Of a DNA stretch of 64,000 nucleotides, positions 15,437 through 24,014 are shown in pieces (positions within the stretch are counted from its first letter, which is position 1; each line of letters starts with the position of its first letter). Source of the stretch: Geodermatophilus africanus (GTDB lineage: Bacteria > Actinomycetota > Actinomycetes > Mycobacteriales > Geodermatophilaceae). The position numbers and the translations under genes are program-made. The notes beneath the pieces were generated by a model, which did not search any database, was not told the origin of the DNA, and saw nothing but the letters and a program-made list of their open reading frames with translations. The stretch is from the NCBI RefSeq assembly GCF_900107105.1, contig NZ_FNOT01000006.1, positions 248,001 through 312,000 of the forward strand, read 5' to 3'.

Positions 15437-17620
15437 GTGACGGAGGAGCGCGCGACGGCGGGCCCTGCCCCGGACCGGGGCCGGCCCGACAACGCCTTCC
15501 TCGCGCTCGTCCGGATCCCGGTGTTCCGCCGGCTGTGGGCCGCGATCGCCGTCTCCAGCCTCGGCGACTGGCTGGGGCTGTTGGCCACCACGGCGATGGC
15601 CCAGCAGCTCACCCGCGGTGAGTCGCTGGCCGTGCAGGGCGCGGCGATCTCCGGCGTCATCCTCACCCGGTTGCTGCCCGACCTGCTGCTGGGCCCGCTG
15701 GCCGGGGCGCTGGCCGACCGGTTGGACCGGCGGACGACGGTCGTCGTCGGCGAGCTGCTGGCGCTGACGCTGTACCTGTCGATCGCGGTCACCTACGAGC
15801 TGACCTGGCTCTACGTCGCCCAGTTCCTCGTCGAGGCGGTCGGGCTGTTCACCAACCCGGCCAAGCAGGCGATGTGGGTGTCGATCGTGCCCCGGGAACG
15901 GCTGGCCGTCGCCAACCAGGTGTCGCTGTTCTCCGTGTACGGCGCGGTCCCCGTCGCCGCCCTGCTGTTCGCCCTGCTGTCGACGGCGAGCCGGCTCATC
16001 GGCGAGGGCGACGGCAGCGAGGCCCGGACGGCGATCGTCGTCGCCCTCGTGTTCAACGCCGGCAGTTTCGGGCTGAGCGCCGCCACCGTGCTGTTCTCCC
16101 GGCGGTTGATCCCCGGCACGCCGGTCGACCGGGACGGCGGCCAGCGCAACGTCTTCTCGCTGGTCGTGGAGGGCGTCGCCTTCCTCCGCGGGCAACCGTT
16201 CATGCGCGCTCTCTACGTCGGCGTGATCGGCGCGTTCGGCGCCGGCGGGCTCACCGTCGGCGTCGCCCAGTTGTACGTGGCCACGCTGCGCGCCGGTGCC
16301 GCCGGCTACTCGGTGGTCTTCGGCGTGGTCTTCACCGGCCTGGCCATCGGCATGCTGGCCGGCCCGCGGATCCTGCCGACGGTGCCGCGGCGCAGCGTCT
16401 TCACCCACGCCATCGGACTGGCCGGCGTCGCGCTACTGGTGATGTCGGTGCTGCGGGACTTCGTCCTGGCCACCGCGGCGGCGTTCTGCGTGGGCCTGTT
16501 CGCCGGCGTCAGCTGGATCATCGGCTACACCCTCATCGGGTTCGAGGTGGAGGACCGGCTGCGCGGCCGCGTCTTCGCCTTCGTCATCTCCTCGGTGCGC
16601 ATCGTGCTGCTGCTCGCCGTGGCAGTCGGTCCCGGCCTCGCCGGGCTCCTGGGCACCCACGACGTCCGCCTCGGCGACCTGGTGCTCACCCTCACCGGCC
16701 CCGGCCTGACGCTGCTGGTCGGCGGTGTGCTCGCCCTGGGGGTCAGCGCGTACGCCACCCGGCAGGTGGTGCCGGCCCGTTCGCGCACCCGCGTCCGCGA
16801 TGTACTGCGGCTGCTGTGGGGCCGCTCGGACCTGTTCTCGGCCGCGTCCCACGGGACCGGGCTGTTCGTCGTCGTCGAGGGGGCCGACCGCGAGCTCACC
16901 CGGCGCTACACCGCGGACCTGGCGCAGGTGCTGCGCGACTTCGGCTGCCCGGTCGAGGTCACCGCCGAGCCCAGCGACACCCGGCTGGGCCGGCAGGTCC
17001 GCGGCCTGCTCTTCCCGGCCCTGCCCGGCTCGGGCACCGGCTTCCCGGAGCCGGAGCCCACCGTCGACGACACCGGCCGCCCGGTCACCGTGCACACCGC
17101 CGCGCTGCTGGCCGCCGCCGACCGCGCCCAGCACGTCGCGACGGTCGTCCGCCCCGCCCTGGAGCGCAACCGGGTGGTCGTCAACACCCACTACGTGGAC
17201 ACCTCGATCGCCTTCCACGGCGCCGGCCAGGGCCTCGACGGCGACCGCATCTTCCGGACGTCGCTGTGGGCCACCCGCGGGCTGCTGCCCGACCTGACCG
17301 TCGTCGTCGACTCCCCCGTCACCTCGGCCCCCGCGGGTGCGGACGCCGAGGCGGTGCGGCGCGCCTTCCTCGCCCTGGCCGAGGCCGCACCCGACCGCTA
17401 CGTCGTCGTCCCCGGGGAGCTGCTGGGCAGCGGCGACACGGAGGGGCTGGTCTCCCCCGTCGTCCGCCGGCGGCTGGCCACCCTCGTGGCCACGCGCTAC
17501 CCGGCCGCCGAGAGCGCCGCGTCAGCCCCCCACCCCCCCACCGACGTGCCGACGGGACCGGAGACGCCGGGCGCGGCCTCTCCCGCTGCCGCGGAGCGGA
17601 CCGGCCGCTCCGTAGGCTGA
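15437..17620 (+). CDS. MFS transporter fused to a degenerate thymidylate kinase domain
   Basis: The 727-residue fusion has residues 20-455 as a 12-helix major facilitator domain (FRRLWAAIAVSSLGDWLGLL at the first helix, ALADRLDRRTTVVVGE in the signature loop) and residues 475-690 as a thymidylate kinase-like domain. This architecture is known in actinobacteria. Here the kinase P-loop is lost: the position of GxxxxGKST reads VVVEGADRELTRRYTADL. The usual D-R before YxxSxxAYQG is NTHYVDTSIAFHGAGQG. PDLTVVVD remains. The domain is therefore probably a non-catalytic, perhaps regulatory, module. The last 40 residues are Pro/Ala-rich. Transported substrate unknown. Confidence 0.85.
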   Translation: MTEERATAGPAPDRGRPDNAFLALVRIPVFRRLWAAIAVSSLGDWLGLLATTAMAQQLTRGESLAVQGAAISGVILTRLLPDLLLGPLAGALADRLDRRTTVVVGELLALTLYLSIAVTYELTWLYVAQFLVEAVGLFTNPAKQAMWVSIVPRERLAVANQVSLFSVYGAVPVAALLFALLSTASRLIGEGDGSEARTAIVVALVFNAGSFGLSAATVLFSRRLIPGTPVDRDGGQRNVFSLVVEGVAFLRGQPFMRALYVGVIGAFGAGGLTVGVAQLYVATLRAGAAGYSVVFGVVFTGLAIGMLAGPRILPTVPRRSVFTHAIGLAGVALLVMSVLRDFVLATAAAFCVGLFAGVSWIIGYTLIGFEVEDRLRGRVFAFVISSVRIVLLLAVAVGPGLAGLLGTHDVRLGDLVLTLTGPGLTLLVGGVLALGVSAYATRQVVPARSRTRVRDVLRLLWGRSDLFSAASHGTGLFVVVEGADRELTRRYTADLAQVLRDFGCPVEVTAEPSDTRLGRQVRGLLFPALPGSGTGFPEPEPTVDDTGRPVTVHTAALLAAADRAQHVATVVRPALERNRVVVNTHYVDTSIAFHGAGQGLDGDRIFRTSLWATRGLLPDLTVVVDSPVTSAPAGADAEAVRRAFLALAEAAPDRYVVVPGELLGSGDTEGLVSPVVRRRLATLVATRYPAAESAASAPHPPTDVPTGPETPGAASPAAAERTGRSVG

Positions 17621-17624
17621 CCAC

Positions 17625-17700
17625 GTGACCGAGCGTGCGAGGTCACCCAGCAGCACAGCACGGTCGGCACGGGTCCGACGAGCGCCGGCGAGGAGGACAC
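17625..17700 (+). repeat. Family C element, degenerate copy, supplying the ribosome binding site of the next gene
   Basis: The 76 bases from GTG 17625 resemble the leader elements at 932-1012 and 46617-46697 (shared AGCAGCACAGCA and GACGAGCGCCGGCGAGGAGG) and end in GAGGAGGACAC before GTG 17701. Unlike those copies, the start is out of frame with the stop that overlaps the next gene, so an indel has broken the leader peptide. The downstream frame still reads PTSAGEEDT before the stop. Confidence 0.7.
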
Positions 17701-18546
17701 GTGACGGAGCCCGCGCGCTGGACGGCCGAGGACACCGAGGACGCCATCTGCTGCCTGTGCCGGGTGCCGGGCACGCTGGTGCACGATGTCGCCCCGTTCG
17801 GGGTGGTCCGCTGCCCGCAGTGCGAGCTGGTCTTCATCAGCCCGCGGCTGCGCCTGGAGGCGCTGCAGCAGCTCTACGACGACGTGGGCTACTTCGAGGG
17901 CGGCGTCTACGGGTCGGGGGTGTCCTCGGACGACGGCGTCCCCTCGGCGGAGGGCCGCTGGTCGCCGGCGATGCTGCTGCAGCGCACCTGGACGGCGGGC
18001 CGGCTCGCCCTGGTCGACCGCGAGCGCGGCGGCGCACCGGGCGGGCGGCTGCTCGAGGTCGGCGCCGGCTACGGCCTGTTCCTCGCCGCGGCGCGGGAGG
18101 CCGGGTGGGCGACGTCCGGCGTCGAGCTCTCCCGCACCGGCGCCAAGCACGCGCAGGACACCCTCGGGCTCGACGTCTTCTGCGGCCAGCTCGAGGACGC
18201 GCCGCTGGAGCCCGGCTTCGACGTCGTCTGCGCCTGGGACACCGCCGAGCACGTGCCCGACCCGGTGTCGTTCTGGCGGTCGGTGCGCTCGCTGGTCGCC
18301 GAGGACGGCGTCGTCGCGTTCTCGACGCCCTACGTCTCCTCGCTGCCCGCGCGACTCCTGGGCACCCGGTGGTGGACGCTCAAGCCAACCGAGCACATCT
18401 GGCACTTCACGCCGCGCACCCACGCGCTGCTGCTGGCCCGGGCCGGGCTGGCGCTCACCCGGGTGGTGCGCAGCCCGCTGGCCCCGGCCAACGCCGGGCG
18501 CCTGGACTCGCTGGTGGGCGTCGCCCGGCCCATCCCCGGCAGCTAG
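17701..18546 (+). CDS. Class I SAM-dependent methyltransferase with N-terminal zinc-ribbon-like domain
   Basis: The 281-residue product starts at GTG 17701, where the upstream repeat provides GAGGAGG. Residues 17-50 hold two cysteine pairs (CCLC and RCPQCEL), probably one zinc site. The methyltransferase domain has motif I LLEVGAGYGLFLAAAREAGW, the acidic residue in SGVELS, and CAWDTAEHVPDP, as in Methyltransf_23 proteins. Proteins of this design often methylate sugars in cell-surface glycan pathways, but no glycan gene is adjacent. Substrate unknown. Confidence 0.85.
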   Translation: MTEPARWTAEDTEDAICCLCRVPGTLVHDVAPFGVVRCPQCELVFISPRLRLEALQQLYDDVGYFEGGVYGSGVSSDDGVPSAEGRWSPAMLLQRTWTAGRLALVDRERGGAPGGRLLEVGAGYGLFLAAAREAGWATSGVELSRTGAKHAQDTLGLDVFCGQLEDAPLEPGFDVVCAWDTAEHVPDPVSFWRSVRSLVAEDGVVAFSTPYVSSLPARLLGTRWWTLKPTEHIWHFTPRTHALLLARAGLALTRVVRSPLAPANAGRLDSLVGVARPIPGS

Positions 18547-18560
18547 TCCCGGGTCCTGCC

Positions 18561-18613
18561 GGCCCCCTGCAGGGTCCCGCCGCGAGCCTGCGAGCGGTGG
18601 GGGGCAGGGGGCC
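18561..18613. repeat. Family A palindrome between convergent genes
   Basis: GGCCCCCTGC (18561-18570) pairs perfectly with GCAGGGGGCC (18604-18613), with apex CGAGCCTGCGAG. It separates the 3' ends of the methyltransferase and the leftward GlxA-type regulator and is a candidate bidirectional terminator. Confidence 0.75.
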
Positions 18614-18619
18614 CTCCCA

Positions 18620-19615
18620 CTAGGCCGCCTGGTCGTCGTCCGCCGCGGCGAGCGCGGCCCGGAACGTCTGCCGGTAGGCCCGCGGGGACACCCCACGCCG
18701 GCGGGCGAACTGCTCGCGGAAGCCGGCCGCGGTGCCGAAGCCCACCAGCCGCGCGATCTCCTCGACCGGGGCGTCGCTCTGCTCCAGCAGCGCCTCGGCG
18801 GCCGCGAGGCGGCGGCCGAGCAGCCAGGCGTGCGGCGTCGTGCCGGTCGTCGCCTTGAACCGGCGGGCGAAGCTGCGCGGGCTCATGAGCGCGCGCCGGG
18901 CCAGCGCCTCGACGCTGATGTCGGCGGCGAGGTGCTGCTGCGCCCACTCCAGGACCGTGCCGAGCAGGTCGTCCTGGCACTCGGCGACGGGGGCGTCGAT
19001 GAACTGCGCCTGCCCGCCGTCGCGGTGCGGCGGCACCACCATCTCGCGCGCCAGCGCGTTGGCGGCCGCGGCGCCCCACTCGCGACGCACGAGGTGCAGC
19101 AGGGTGTCGACGCCGGCCGCCGTCCCGGCACCCGTGAGGATCCGGCCGTTGTCGACGTAGAGCACCGAGGGGTCCACGTCGACGGCGGGGTAGCGGGCGG
19201 CCAGCTCGCCGGCCCACTTCCAGTGCGTGGTGACCCGCTTGCCGTCGAGCAGCCCGGCCTCGGCGAGCACGAAGGCGCCCGTGCAGTGGCTGACGATGAT
19301 CGCACCCCGGTCGTGGGCCTCGCGGACGGCGTCGAGCAGCACCGGGGAGGGCACGCGGTCGAACAACTCCCACGCGGTGATCGAGACGATGTCGGAGCGG
19401 GCCAGCCGCTCCAGGCCGTGCTCCACCGTGATGGGGATGCCGGTGTCGGTGCGCATCACGCCGGGCGCCTCGCCGACCAGCGCGAAGTCGAACCGGGGCA
19501 GCCCCATGTGCTGGCGGTCGTAGCCGAAGACCTCGGCGCAGACGCCCAGCCCGAAGCTGCCGACGAGCCCGTCGGCGACGACGACGCTCACCACGAGGGG
19601 ACGGTCGGCTGTCAT
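18620..19615 (-). CDS. GlxA family AraC-type transcriptional regulator
   Basis: The 331-residue protein has an N-terminal DJ-1/PfpI-like ligand domain (residues 5-170, with IIVSHCTGAFVLAEAGLLDG at the elbow) and two AraC helix-turn-helix motifs: ISVEALARRALMSPRSFARR, and VEEIARLVGFGTAAGFREQF followed by GVSPRAYRQTF. GlxA-type proteins are DNA-binding regulators, in some cases of catabolism or natural product genes. ATG 19615 is preferred. No ribosome binding site is visible and the mRNA may be leaderless. It diverges from the small zinc-binding-like protein gene. Effector and targets unknown. Confidence 0.9.
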   Translation of the reverse strand: MTADRPLVVSVVVADGLVGSFGLGVCAEVFGYDRQHMGLPRFDFALVGEAPGVMRTDTGIPITVEHGLERLARSDIVSITAWELFDRVPSPVLLDAVREAHDRGAIIVSHCTGAFVLAEAGLLDGKRVTTHWKWAGELAARYPAVDVDPSVLYVDNGRILTGAGTAAGVDTLLHLVRREWGAAAANALAREMVVPPHRDGGQAQFIDAPVAECQDDLLGTVLEWAQQHLAADISVEALARRALMSPRSFARRFKATTGTTPHAWLLGRRLAAAEALLEQSDAPVEEIARLVGFGTAAGFREQFARRRGVSPRAYRQTFRAALAAADDDQAA

Positions 19616-19697
19616 GCCGGACAGCATGGCAGAAAAGCTGCGATAGCGGTCACTTCTGCCACTCGTGCGATGCATGGGGCGGGAGCACGCTCATCCT

Positions 19698-19904
19698 GTG
19701 TTGCTGATCACCTGCCCCGTGACGAGGACCGACGAGCTGGTCGCCGACCGGCGCATCCGCTCGGTGGTCAACCACCCGACCCACATCGCACTGCACGTGG
19801 AGTGCCCCTGCGGCCGCGTGCACGTGTACCGCACCGGCCGCCGGTGGGCGGCCGCGTCCCGCCCGGCCCCGGCTCGACCTGCGGCGGAGCTCACCCCGGC
19901 CTAG
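19698..19904 (+). CDS. Small cysteine-containing protein of unknown function
   Basis: The 68-residue product from GTG 19698 reads like a compact beta-rich protein with one Cys near the start (VLLITCPVTRTDELV) and a CxC pair (HVECPCGRVHVYRTGRRW), so it may bind zinc. The last 20 residues are Ala/Pro-rich. The stop TAG is also part of the -10 element of the next gene. No family assigned. The conserved-looking core and codon bias favour a real gene. Confidence 0.6.
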   Translation: MLLITCPVTRTDELVADRRIRSVVNHPTHIALHVECPCGRVHVYRTGRRWAAASRPAPARPAAELTPA

Positions 19905-19907
19905 ACT
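19902..19907 (+). promoter_or_regulatory. -10 element of the DUF3072 gene
   Basis: TAGACT, seven bases before ATG 19915, overlapping the stop codon of the previous gene. Confidence 0.5.
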
Positions 19908-19914
19908 CGAACAC

Positions 19915-20124
19915 ATGAGCGAACCCACTGCGAACGACGACCGCAGCGCCGAGAAGGACCCGTCGGACTGGGTAACCGGCGACGAGCCCGCGACCGGCGC
20001 ACAGAAGAGCTACCTGCACACGCTGGCGCGCGAGGCCGGCGAGGACGTGCCTGACGACATCACCAAGGCAGACGCGTCGCGCAAGATCGACGAACTGCAG
20101 GACGAGACCGGCCGGGGCCAGTAG
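19915..20124 (+). CDS. DUF3072 domain-containing protein
   Basis: The 69-residue acidic protein has the DUF3072 core TGAQKSYLHTLAREAGEDVP followed by ITKADASRKIDELQ. This helix-turn-helix-like motif resembles the SAP-type repeat found in many small actinobacterial proteins. No biochemical role is established. It appears to be transcribed from its own leaderless promoter and ends inside a strong hairpin terminator. Confidence 0.88.
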   Translation: MSEPTANDDRSAEKDPSDWVTGDEPATGAQKSYLHTLAREAGEDVPDDITKADASRKIDELQDETGRGQ

Positions 20125-20149
20125 CCCCCGGCCGGTGCGCCGGGGGCTA
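20122..20149 (+). terminator. Hairpin terminator at the DUF3072 stop codon
   Basis: TAGCCCCCGGC (20122-20132) and GCCGGGGGCTA (20139-20149) form a perfect 11-bp stem with a six-base loop. The stop codon TAG is the first stem trinucleotide. There is no U-tract. Confidence 0.7.
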
Positions 20150-20264
20150 CCTGGCCGCGGTGCCGTCGACGAGTGGGCCCCGGAGGGGTCCACGAGGAGG
20201 CGGCGGCCGGGCTCCGCTCCGCTGGGGGACGGCACCTGGCCGCGGTGTCGGCCGGTAGGCCGAC
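20150..20264 (+). repeat. Family B repeat, copy 2 (between convergent genes)
   Basis: CTGGCCGCGGTG occurs at 20151-20162 and again at 20235-20246. The second is preceded by GGGGGACGGCAC and followed by a hairpin with arms GTCGGCC and GGCCGAC around GGTA (20247-20264). Compared with copies 1 and 3, the stem bases differ but remain paired. Confidence 0.7.
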
Positions 20265-20270
20265 CGATAG

Positions 20271-20951
20271 CTAAGCCTCGAGCTTGTAGCCCAGCCCCCG
20301 GACGGTCACCAGGTACTTGGGATTGGCCGGGTCCGGCTCGATCTTGGCGCGCAGCCGCTTGACGTGGACGTCGAGGGTCTTGGTGTCGCCCACGTAGTCC
20401 GCGCCCCACACCCGGTCGATCAGCTGGACCCGGGTGAGCACCCGCCCGGCGTTGCGCATGAGCAGCTCGAGCAGGTCGAACTCCTTGAGGGGCAGCGCGA
20501 CCGGCTCGCCGTCCACCGAGACGACGTGCCGCTCGACGTCCATGCGCACCGGGCCGGCCTCCAGGGCCGCCTCGACCGGCGCCTCGACGTGGCCGCGGCG
20601 GCGCAGCACCGCGCGGATGCGGGCCACCAGCTCGCGGGCCGAGTAGGGCTTGGTGACGTAGTCGTCGGCGCCGAGCTCCAGGCCGACGACCTTGTCGACC
20701 TCGGCGTCCTTCGCGGTCAGCATGATGATCGGCACGCTGCTGCGGGTCCGCAGCTGGCGGCAGACCTCGGTGCCGGGCAGCCCCGGCAGCATGAGGTCGA
20801 GCAGCACGATGTCGGCGCCGCCGCGGTCGAACTCGGCCAGCGCGTCCGGCCCGGTGCCGGCCACCACCGGCTCGAACCCCTCCTTCCGCAGCATGTAGGA
20901 CAGCGCGTCGGAGAAGGACTCCTCGTCCTCCACGACCAGCACTCGGGTCAT
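20271..20951 (-). CDS. regX3: Two-component response regulator RegX3/PhoP-like
   Basis: The 226-residue OmpR-family regulator has a receiver domain at 1-115 with phospho-acceptor Asp52 in VLLDLMLPG, acidic pocket VVEDEE and the conserved Lys in ADDYVTKPYSARELVARIRA. The C-terminal winged helix (130-226) ends in VRGLGYKLEA. In mycobacteria RegX3, and in Streptomyces PhoP, this regulator activates phosphate uptake genes. It overlaps the kinase gene by four bases and lies next to phoU. A PHO-box-like repeat lies before pstS at 56816, a likely target. Confidence 0.93.
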   Translation of the reverse strand: MTRVLVVEDEESFSDALSYMLRKEGFEPVVAGTGPDALAEFDRGGADIVLLDLMLPGLPGTEVCRQLRTRSSVPIIMLTAKDAEVDKVVGLELGADDYVTKPYSARELVARIRAVLRRRGHVEAPVEAALEAGPVRMDVERHVVSVDGEPVALPLKEFDLLELLMRNAGRVLTRVQLIDRVWGADYVGDTKTLDVHVKRLRAKIEPDPANPKYLVTVRGLGYKLEA

Positions 20952-22177
20952 GACCGTCCTTCCGTGGCGTTCCCGGCGGACGGACCGCCGGCCAGGTCGT
21001 GCTCGACCGGCGCGTCGCCGGGGGGTGTGGGGGGCGCGTCGGCCAGCGGGATCCGCAGCGTGAAGGTGGAGCCGAGGCCCTCCTCGCTCCACACGGTCAC
21101 CGAGCCGCCGTGGTTGGTCGCGACATGCTTCACGATGGCCAGCCCGAGGCCCGTGCCGCCGGTGCGCGTGGCCCGGGACTGGTCGACCCGGTAGAAGCGC
21201 TCGAACACCCGCGAACGGTCCTCGCGCGGGATGCCGATGCCGCTGTCGGTCACGGTGATCTCGGCAAAGCCGGCCCGGGCCCGGGCGCCGACGGCGATCC
21301 GGGTGCGCTCGGGGCTGTAGGCGACGGCGTTGGCCAGCAGGTTGGTGACCGCCGTGGCCAGCTGCGACTCCACGCCGCGCACCACGAGTCCACGCTCTCC
21401 GCCGGAGACGATGGCGATGTGCTTGGCGGTCGCGGCCAACTTGGTGCGGTCGACCGCCTCGGCGATGACCGTGTCGACGCCGACCGGCACCAGCTCGGGC
21501 AGCGGCTCGCCACCCTGCAACCGGGACAGGTCGATGAGCTCGCGGACCAGGCGGGCCAGCCGATCGGCCTCGTGCGTCATGCGGCTGGCGAAGCGGCGCA
21601 CGGTCTCCGGGTCGTCGGCGGCGTCCTCGACGGCCTCGGCGAGCAGCGACAGCGCCCCGACCGGGGTCTTCAGCTCGTGGCCGACGTTGGCGACGAAGTC
21701 CCGGCGGACCGCCTCCACCCGGCGGGCCTCGGTCACGTCCTGCAGCACCAGCGCCACCGGCCCGGGTGCGGGGCCGGAGCCGCGTTCCAGCCGGACGCCG
21801 AGCACCCCGACCTGCCGTGGGCCGCCGCGGACGACCGAGCCGGACAGCGACACCTCGGCACGGCGCCGGCCGCCGTCGCGCACCGTGCGAGCCAGCTCCA
21901 GCAGCTCGGGGACCAGCAGCCGGGTGTCGCGCACGATGCCGAGGGAGCGGGCCGCCGGGTTGGCCAGCAGGACCACGTCGTCCGCGTCGAGCAGGACGAC
22001 GGCGGGGTCGATCAGGTCGAGCAGCCGGCGGGACAGCACCGCCTCGGGGGCCGCGCCGTCGGACGGGGCGGCGCGCTCGAGCTCGAGGCGGCGGGGACGC
22101 AGGACGAGGGAGGCGACCACGACGCCACCCACCACACCGACGACGAGGCCGACCAGCAGGGCGACCGACGAGCTCAC
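20948..22177 (-). CDS. senX3: Sensor histidine kinase SenX3/PhoR-like
   Basis: The 409-residue kinase has one N-terminal membrane helix (ALLVGLVVGVVGGVVVASLV), a PAS-like domain (about 45-145), the dimerisation helix with His167 in FVANVGHELKTPVGAL, and an ATPase domain with NLLANAVAYSP, DSGIGIP and GGTGLGLAIVKHV. Having one helix, with no extracellular sensor, is typical of SenX3, which is controlled through the Pst/PhoU complex rather than by outside phosphate. GTG 22177 has TAGCAT six bases upstream and no ribosome binding site. The last 25 residues are Pro/Gly-rich. Confidence 0.93.
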   Translation of the reverse strand: MSSSVALLVGLVVGVVGGVVVASLVLRPRRLELERAAPSDGAAPEAVLSRRLLDLIDPAVVLLDADDVVLLANPAARSLGIVRDTRLLVPELLELARTVRDGGRRRAEVSLSGSVVRGGPRQVGVLGVRLERGSGPAPGPVALVLQDVTEARRVEAVRRDFVANVGHELKTPVGALSLLAEAVEDAADDPETVRRFASRMTHEADRLARLVRELIDLSRLQGGEPLPELVPVGVDTVIAEAVDRTKLAATAKHIAIVSGGERGLVVRGVESQLATAVTNLLANAVAYSPERTRIAVGARARAGFAEITVTDSGIGIPREDRSRVFERFYRVDQSRATRTGGTGLGLAIVKHVATNHGGSVTVWSEEGLGSTFTLRIPLADAPPTPPGDAPVEHDLAGGPSAGNATEGRS

Positions 22178-22183
22178 GCGCCG

Positions 22184-22189
22184 ATGCTA
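22184..22189 (-). promoter_or_regulatory. -10 element of senX3-regX3
   Basis: TAGCAT on the minus strand, six bases from GTG 22177. Leaderless start of the kinase-regulator operon. Confidence 0.5.
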
Positions 22190-22400
22190 GGCCGCACGAC
22201 GCGCCGGACACCCCCCCGTCCGGGTGACAGCGACACCTCGGACCGTGACTGTTCATGCTCCCGTGCCCGCGAGTTCACCGCCGGGGCCGGAGGAGGTGGA
22301 CGGACGGTCCTACCCTCGGGGTCCAGAGACCGTCGGGGCCTCGAGCAGCGGGTACCCCGAGCGTGCGCCACGGCCAGCAGGGCCGACGAGGAGGACGACG

Positions 22401-23060
22401 GTGCGGCAGCACTACCACGAGGAACTCGACGACATCAACAACTGCCTCGTCGAGATGGCGAACACGGTCGGGTCGGCCATGAGCAAGGCGACGACGGCAC
22501 TGCTCGACGCGGACATCGAGCTGGCGAACCTGGTGATCCAGGGTGACGACCACATCGACGCGACGCGGGAGAGCATCGAGCAGCGGTGCTTCACCCTGCT
22601 GGCCCGCCAGGCGCCGGTCGCCACGGACCTGCGCACCGTCACCGCGGCGATGCGGATCATCAGCGACCTCGAGCGCATGGGGGACCTCGCCGTCCACGTC
22701 GCCAAGCTGGCGCGGATGCGCTTCCCCGAGCACGCGGTCCCGCAGGAACTGCGGCCGATCTTCCTCGAGGCGGGGCACGTCGCCGAGAGCCTGGTGAGCC
22801 AGACGGCGGTCGTCATCGCCAAGCTCGACGTCGAGGCGGCCGTCGCACTGGAGGCGGAGGACGACCTGATGGACCAGCTGCACCGGCAGCTGTTCAGCGA
22901 GCTGCTCAGCAAGGAGTGGCCGCACGGGATGGAGGCGGCCATCGACATCACCCTGCTCGGTCGCTACTACGAGCGCTTCGCCGACCACGCGGTCAGCGTC
23001 GCCCGGCGGGTCGTCTATCTGGTCACCGGCGAGCGGGAGATGCACGCCTCCGCCGACTAG
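22401..23060 (+). CDS. phoU: Phosphate-specific transport system accessory protein PhoU
   Basis: The 219-residue all-helical protein contains two PhoU three-helix repeats. Each has its metal-binding motif: DLERMGDLAVHVAKLA in the first and GRYYERFADHAVSVARRVVY in the second. PhoU links Pst transporter status to the SenX3-type kinase and keeps the Pho response off when phosphate is plentiful. GTG 22401 follows GACGAGGAGGACGACG with GGAGG eight bases upstream. It diverges from senX3-regX3 and ends in a terminator shared with gpmA. Confidence 0.94.
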   Translation: MRQHYHEELDDINNCLVEMANTVGSAMSKATTALLDADIELANLVIQGDDHIDATRESIEQRCFTLLARQAPVATDLRTVTAAMRIISDLERMGDLAVHVAKLARMRFPEHAVPQELRPIFLEAGHVAESLVSQTAVVIAKLDVEAAVALEAEDDLMDQLHRQLFSELLSKEWPHGMEAAIDITLLGRYYERFADHAVSVARRVVYLVTGEREMHASAD

Positions 23061-23064
23061 GCGT

Positions 23065-23125
23065 CCCACGACACGACGGTGGCCCCCTCCCCCGGCTCAG
23101 GAGGGGGCCACCGTCGTGTCGTGGG
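23065..23125. terminator. Bidirectional terminator between phoU and gpmA
   Basis: A perfect 26-bp inverted repeat (23065-23090 with 23100-23125) with a nine-base loop fills nearly the whole gap between the stops of the convergent genes phoU and gpmA. The arms begin CCCACGACACGACGG. It is one of the longest perfect stems in the window. Confidence 0.88.
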
Positions 23126-23126
23126 G

Positions 23127-23876
23127 CTACTTCTTGCCCTGGTTCCTGACCGCCTCGATCGCGGCGGCCGCGGCCTCGGGGTCGAGGTACTCGCCACCGG
23201 GCTTCGTCGGGCGCAGGTCGTCGTCCAGGTCGTAGCGCAGCGGGACGCCGGTGGGGATGTTGAGCCCCACGACCTCGTCCTCGCCCATCCCGTCGAGGTG
23301 CTTCACCAGCGCTCGCAGGCTGTTGCCGTGCGCGGCGACGAGCACGGTCAGGCCCGCGCGCAGGTCCGGCACGATCGCGTCGTACCAGTACGGCAGCATC
23401 CGGACGACGACGTCGGCCAGGCACTCGGTCTGCGGTCGGACCTCCGGCGGCAGCACCGCGTAGCGCGGGTCGCCGTCCTGGGAGTACTCGCTGCCGGCCT
23501 CGATGGGCGGCGGCGGGGTGCTGTACGACCGGCGCCAGACGGTGAACTGCTCCTCGCCGTACTCGGCGAGCGTCGCGGCCTTGTCCTTGCCCTGCAGCGC
23601 GCCGTAGTGCCGCTCGTTGAGGCGCCACGAGCGCTTGACCGGGATCCACTGCCGGTCGGCGGCGGCGAGCGCGAGCTCGGCGGTGGAGATCGCGCGCTTG
23701 AGCACCGACGTGTGCGCCACGTCGGGCAGCAGGCCCTGCTCGGCGAGGAGCTCACCGCCCCGGGCGGCCTCGCCGCGGCCCTTCTCCGACAGCGGCACGT
23801 CCACCCAGCCGGTGAACAGGTTGGCCTTGTTCCACTCGCTCTCGCCGTGGCGGAGCAGCACCAGGGTGTGCGTCAC
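23127..23876 (-). CDS. gpmA: 2,3-bisphosphoglycerate-dependent phosphoglycerate mutase
   Basis: GpmA interconverts 3- and 2-phosphoglycerate in glycolysis and gluconeogenesis. The 249-residue enzyme has the phosphohistidine motif [12 protein letters not shown], the Arg/Glu loop [14 protein letters not shown], and the second catalytic His in [17 protein letters not shown]. Length and motifs are those of the dimeric bacterial dPGM. The gene corresponds to gpm1 (Rv0489), which also adjoins senX3. It shares a terminator with phoU. Confidence 0.95.
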   Translation of the reverse strand: MTHTLVLLRHGESEWNKANLFTGWVDVPLSEKGRGEAARGGELLAEQGLLPDVAHTSVLKRAISTAELALAAADRQWIPVKRSWRLNERHYGALQGKDKAATLAEYGEEQFTVWRRSYSTPPPPIEAGSEYSQDGDPRYAVLPPEVRPQTECLADVVVRMLPYWYDAIVPDLRAGLTVLVAAHGNSLRALVKHLDGMGEDEVVGLNIPTGVPLRYDLDDDLRPTKPGGEYLDPEAAAAAIEAVRNQGKK

Positions 23877-23938
23877 GCCGCCATCCTGCCCGACCGGTGA
23901 GGTGGTGGAACAAGGCCAACCCGCAGGGTCCCGCCGCC

Positions 23939-23989
23939 GGCTCCGTCCAGGGCGCCCCGGGCGTGCGAGGGGTGGGGAGGACGGAGTCC
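23939..23989. repeat. Family A palindrome upstream of gpmA
   Basis: GGCTCCGTCC (23939-23948) pairs with GGACGGAGTCC (23979-23989), apex GGGCGTGCGAGG. It lies between the gpmA start and the 3' end of the leftward membrane protein gene and would terminate the latter. Confidence 0.65.
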
Positions 23990-24014
23990 TCTCATGGCAG
24001 GGGCGGGAGGTCCC

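Noticed and set aside
17786..19918. 710-codon plus-strand frame spanning two genes
   Set aside because: It covers a methyltransferase in a different frame and a GlxA regulator on the other strand; composition is Arg/Pro/Ser-rich without domains.
22340..22400. phoU upstream region as another family C leader
   Set aside because: It shares GAGCGTGCG and GACGAGGAGGAC but is shorter and encodes no leader peptide with an overlapping stop. The similarity may be only ribosome binding site sequence.
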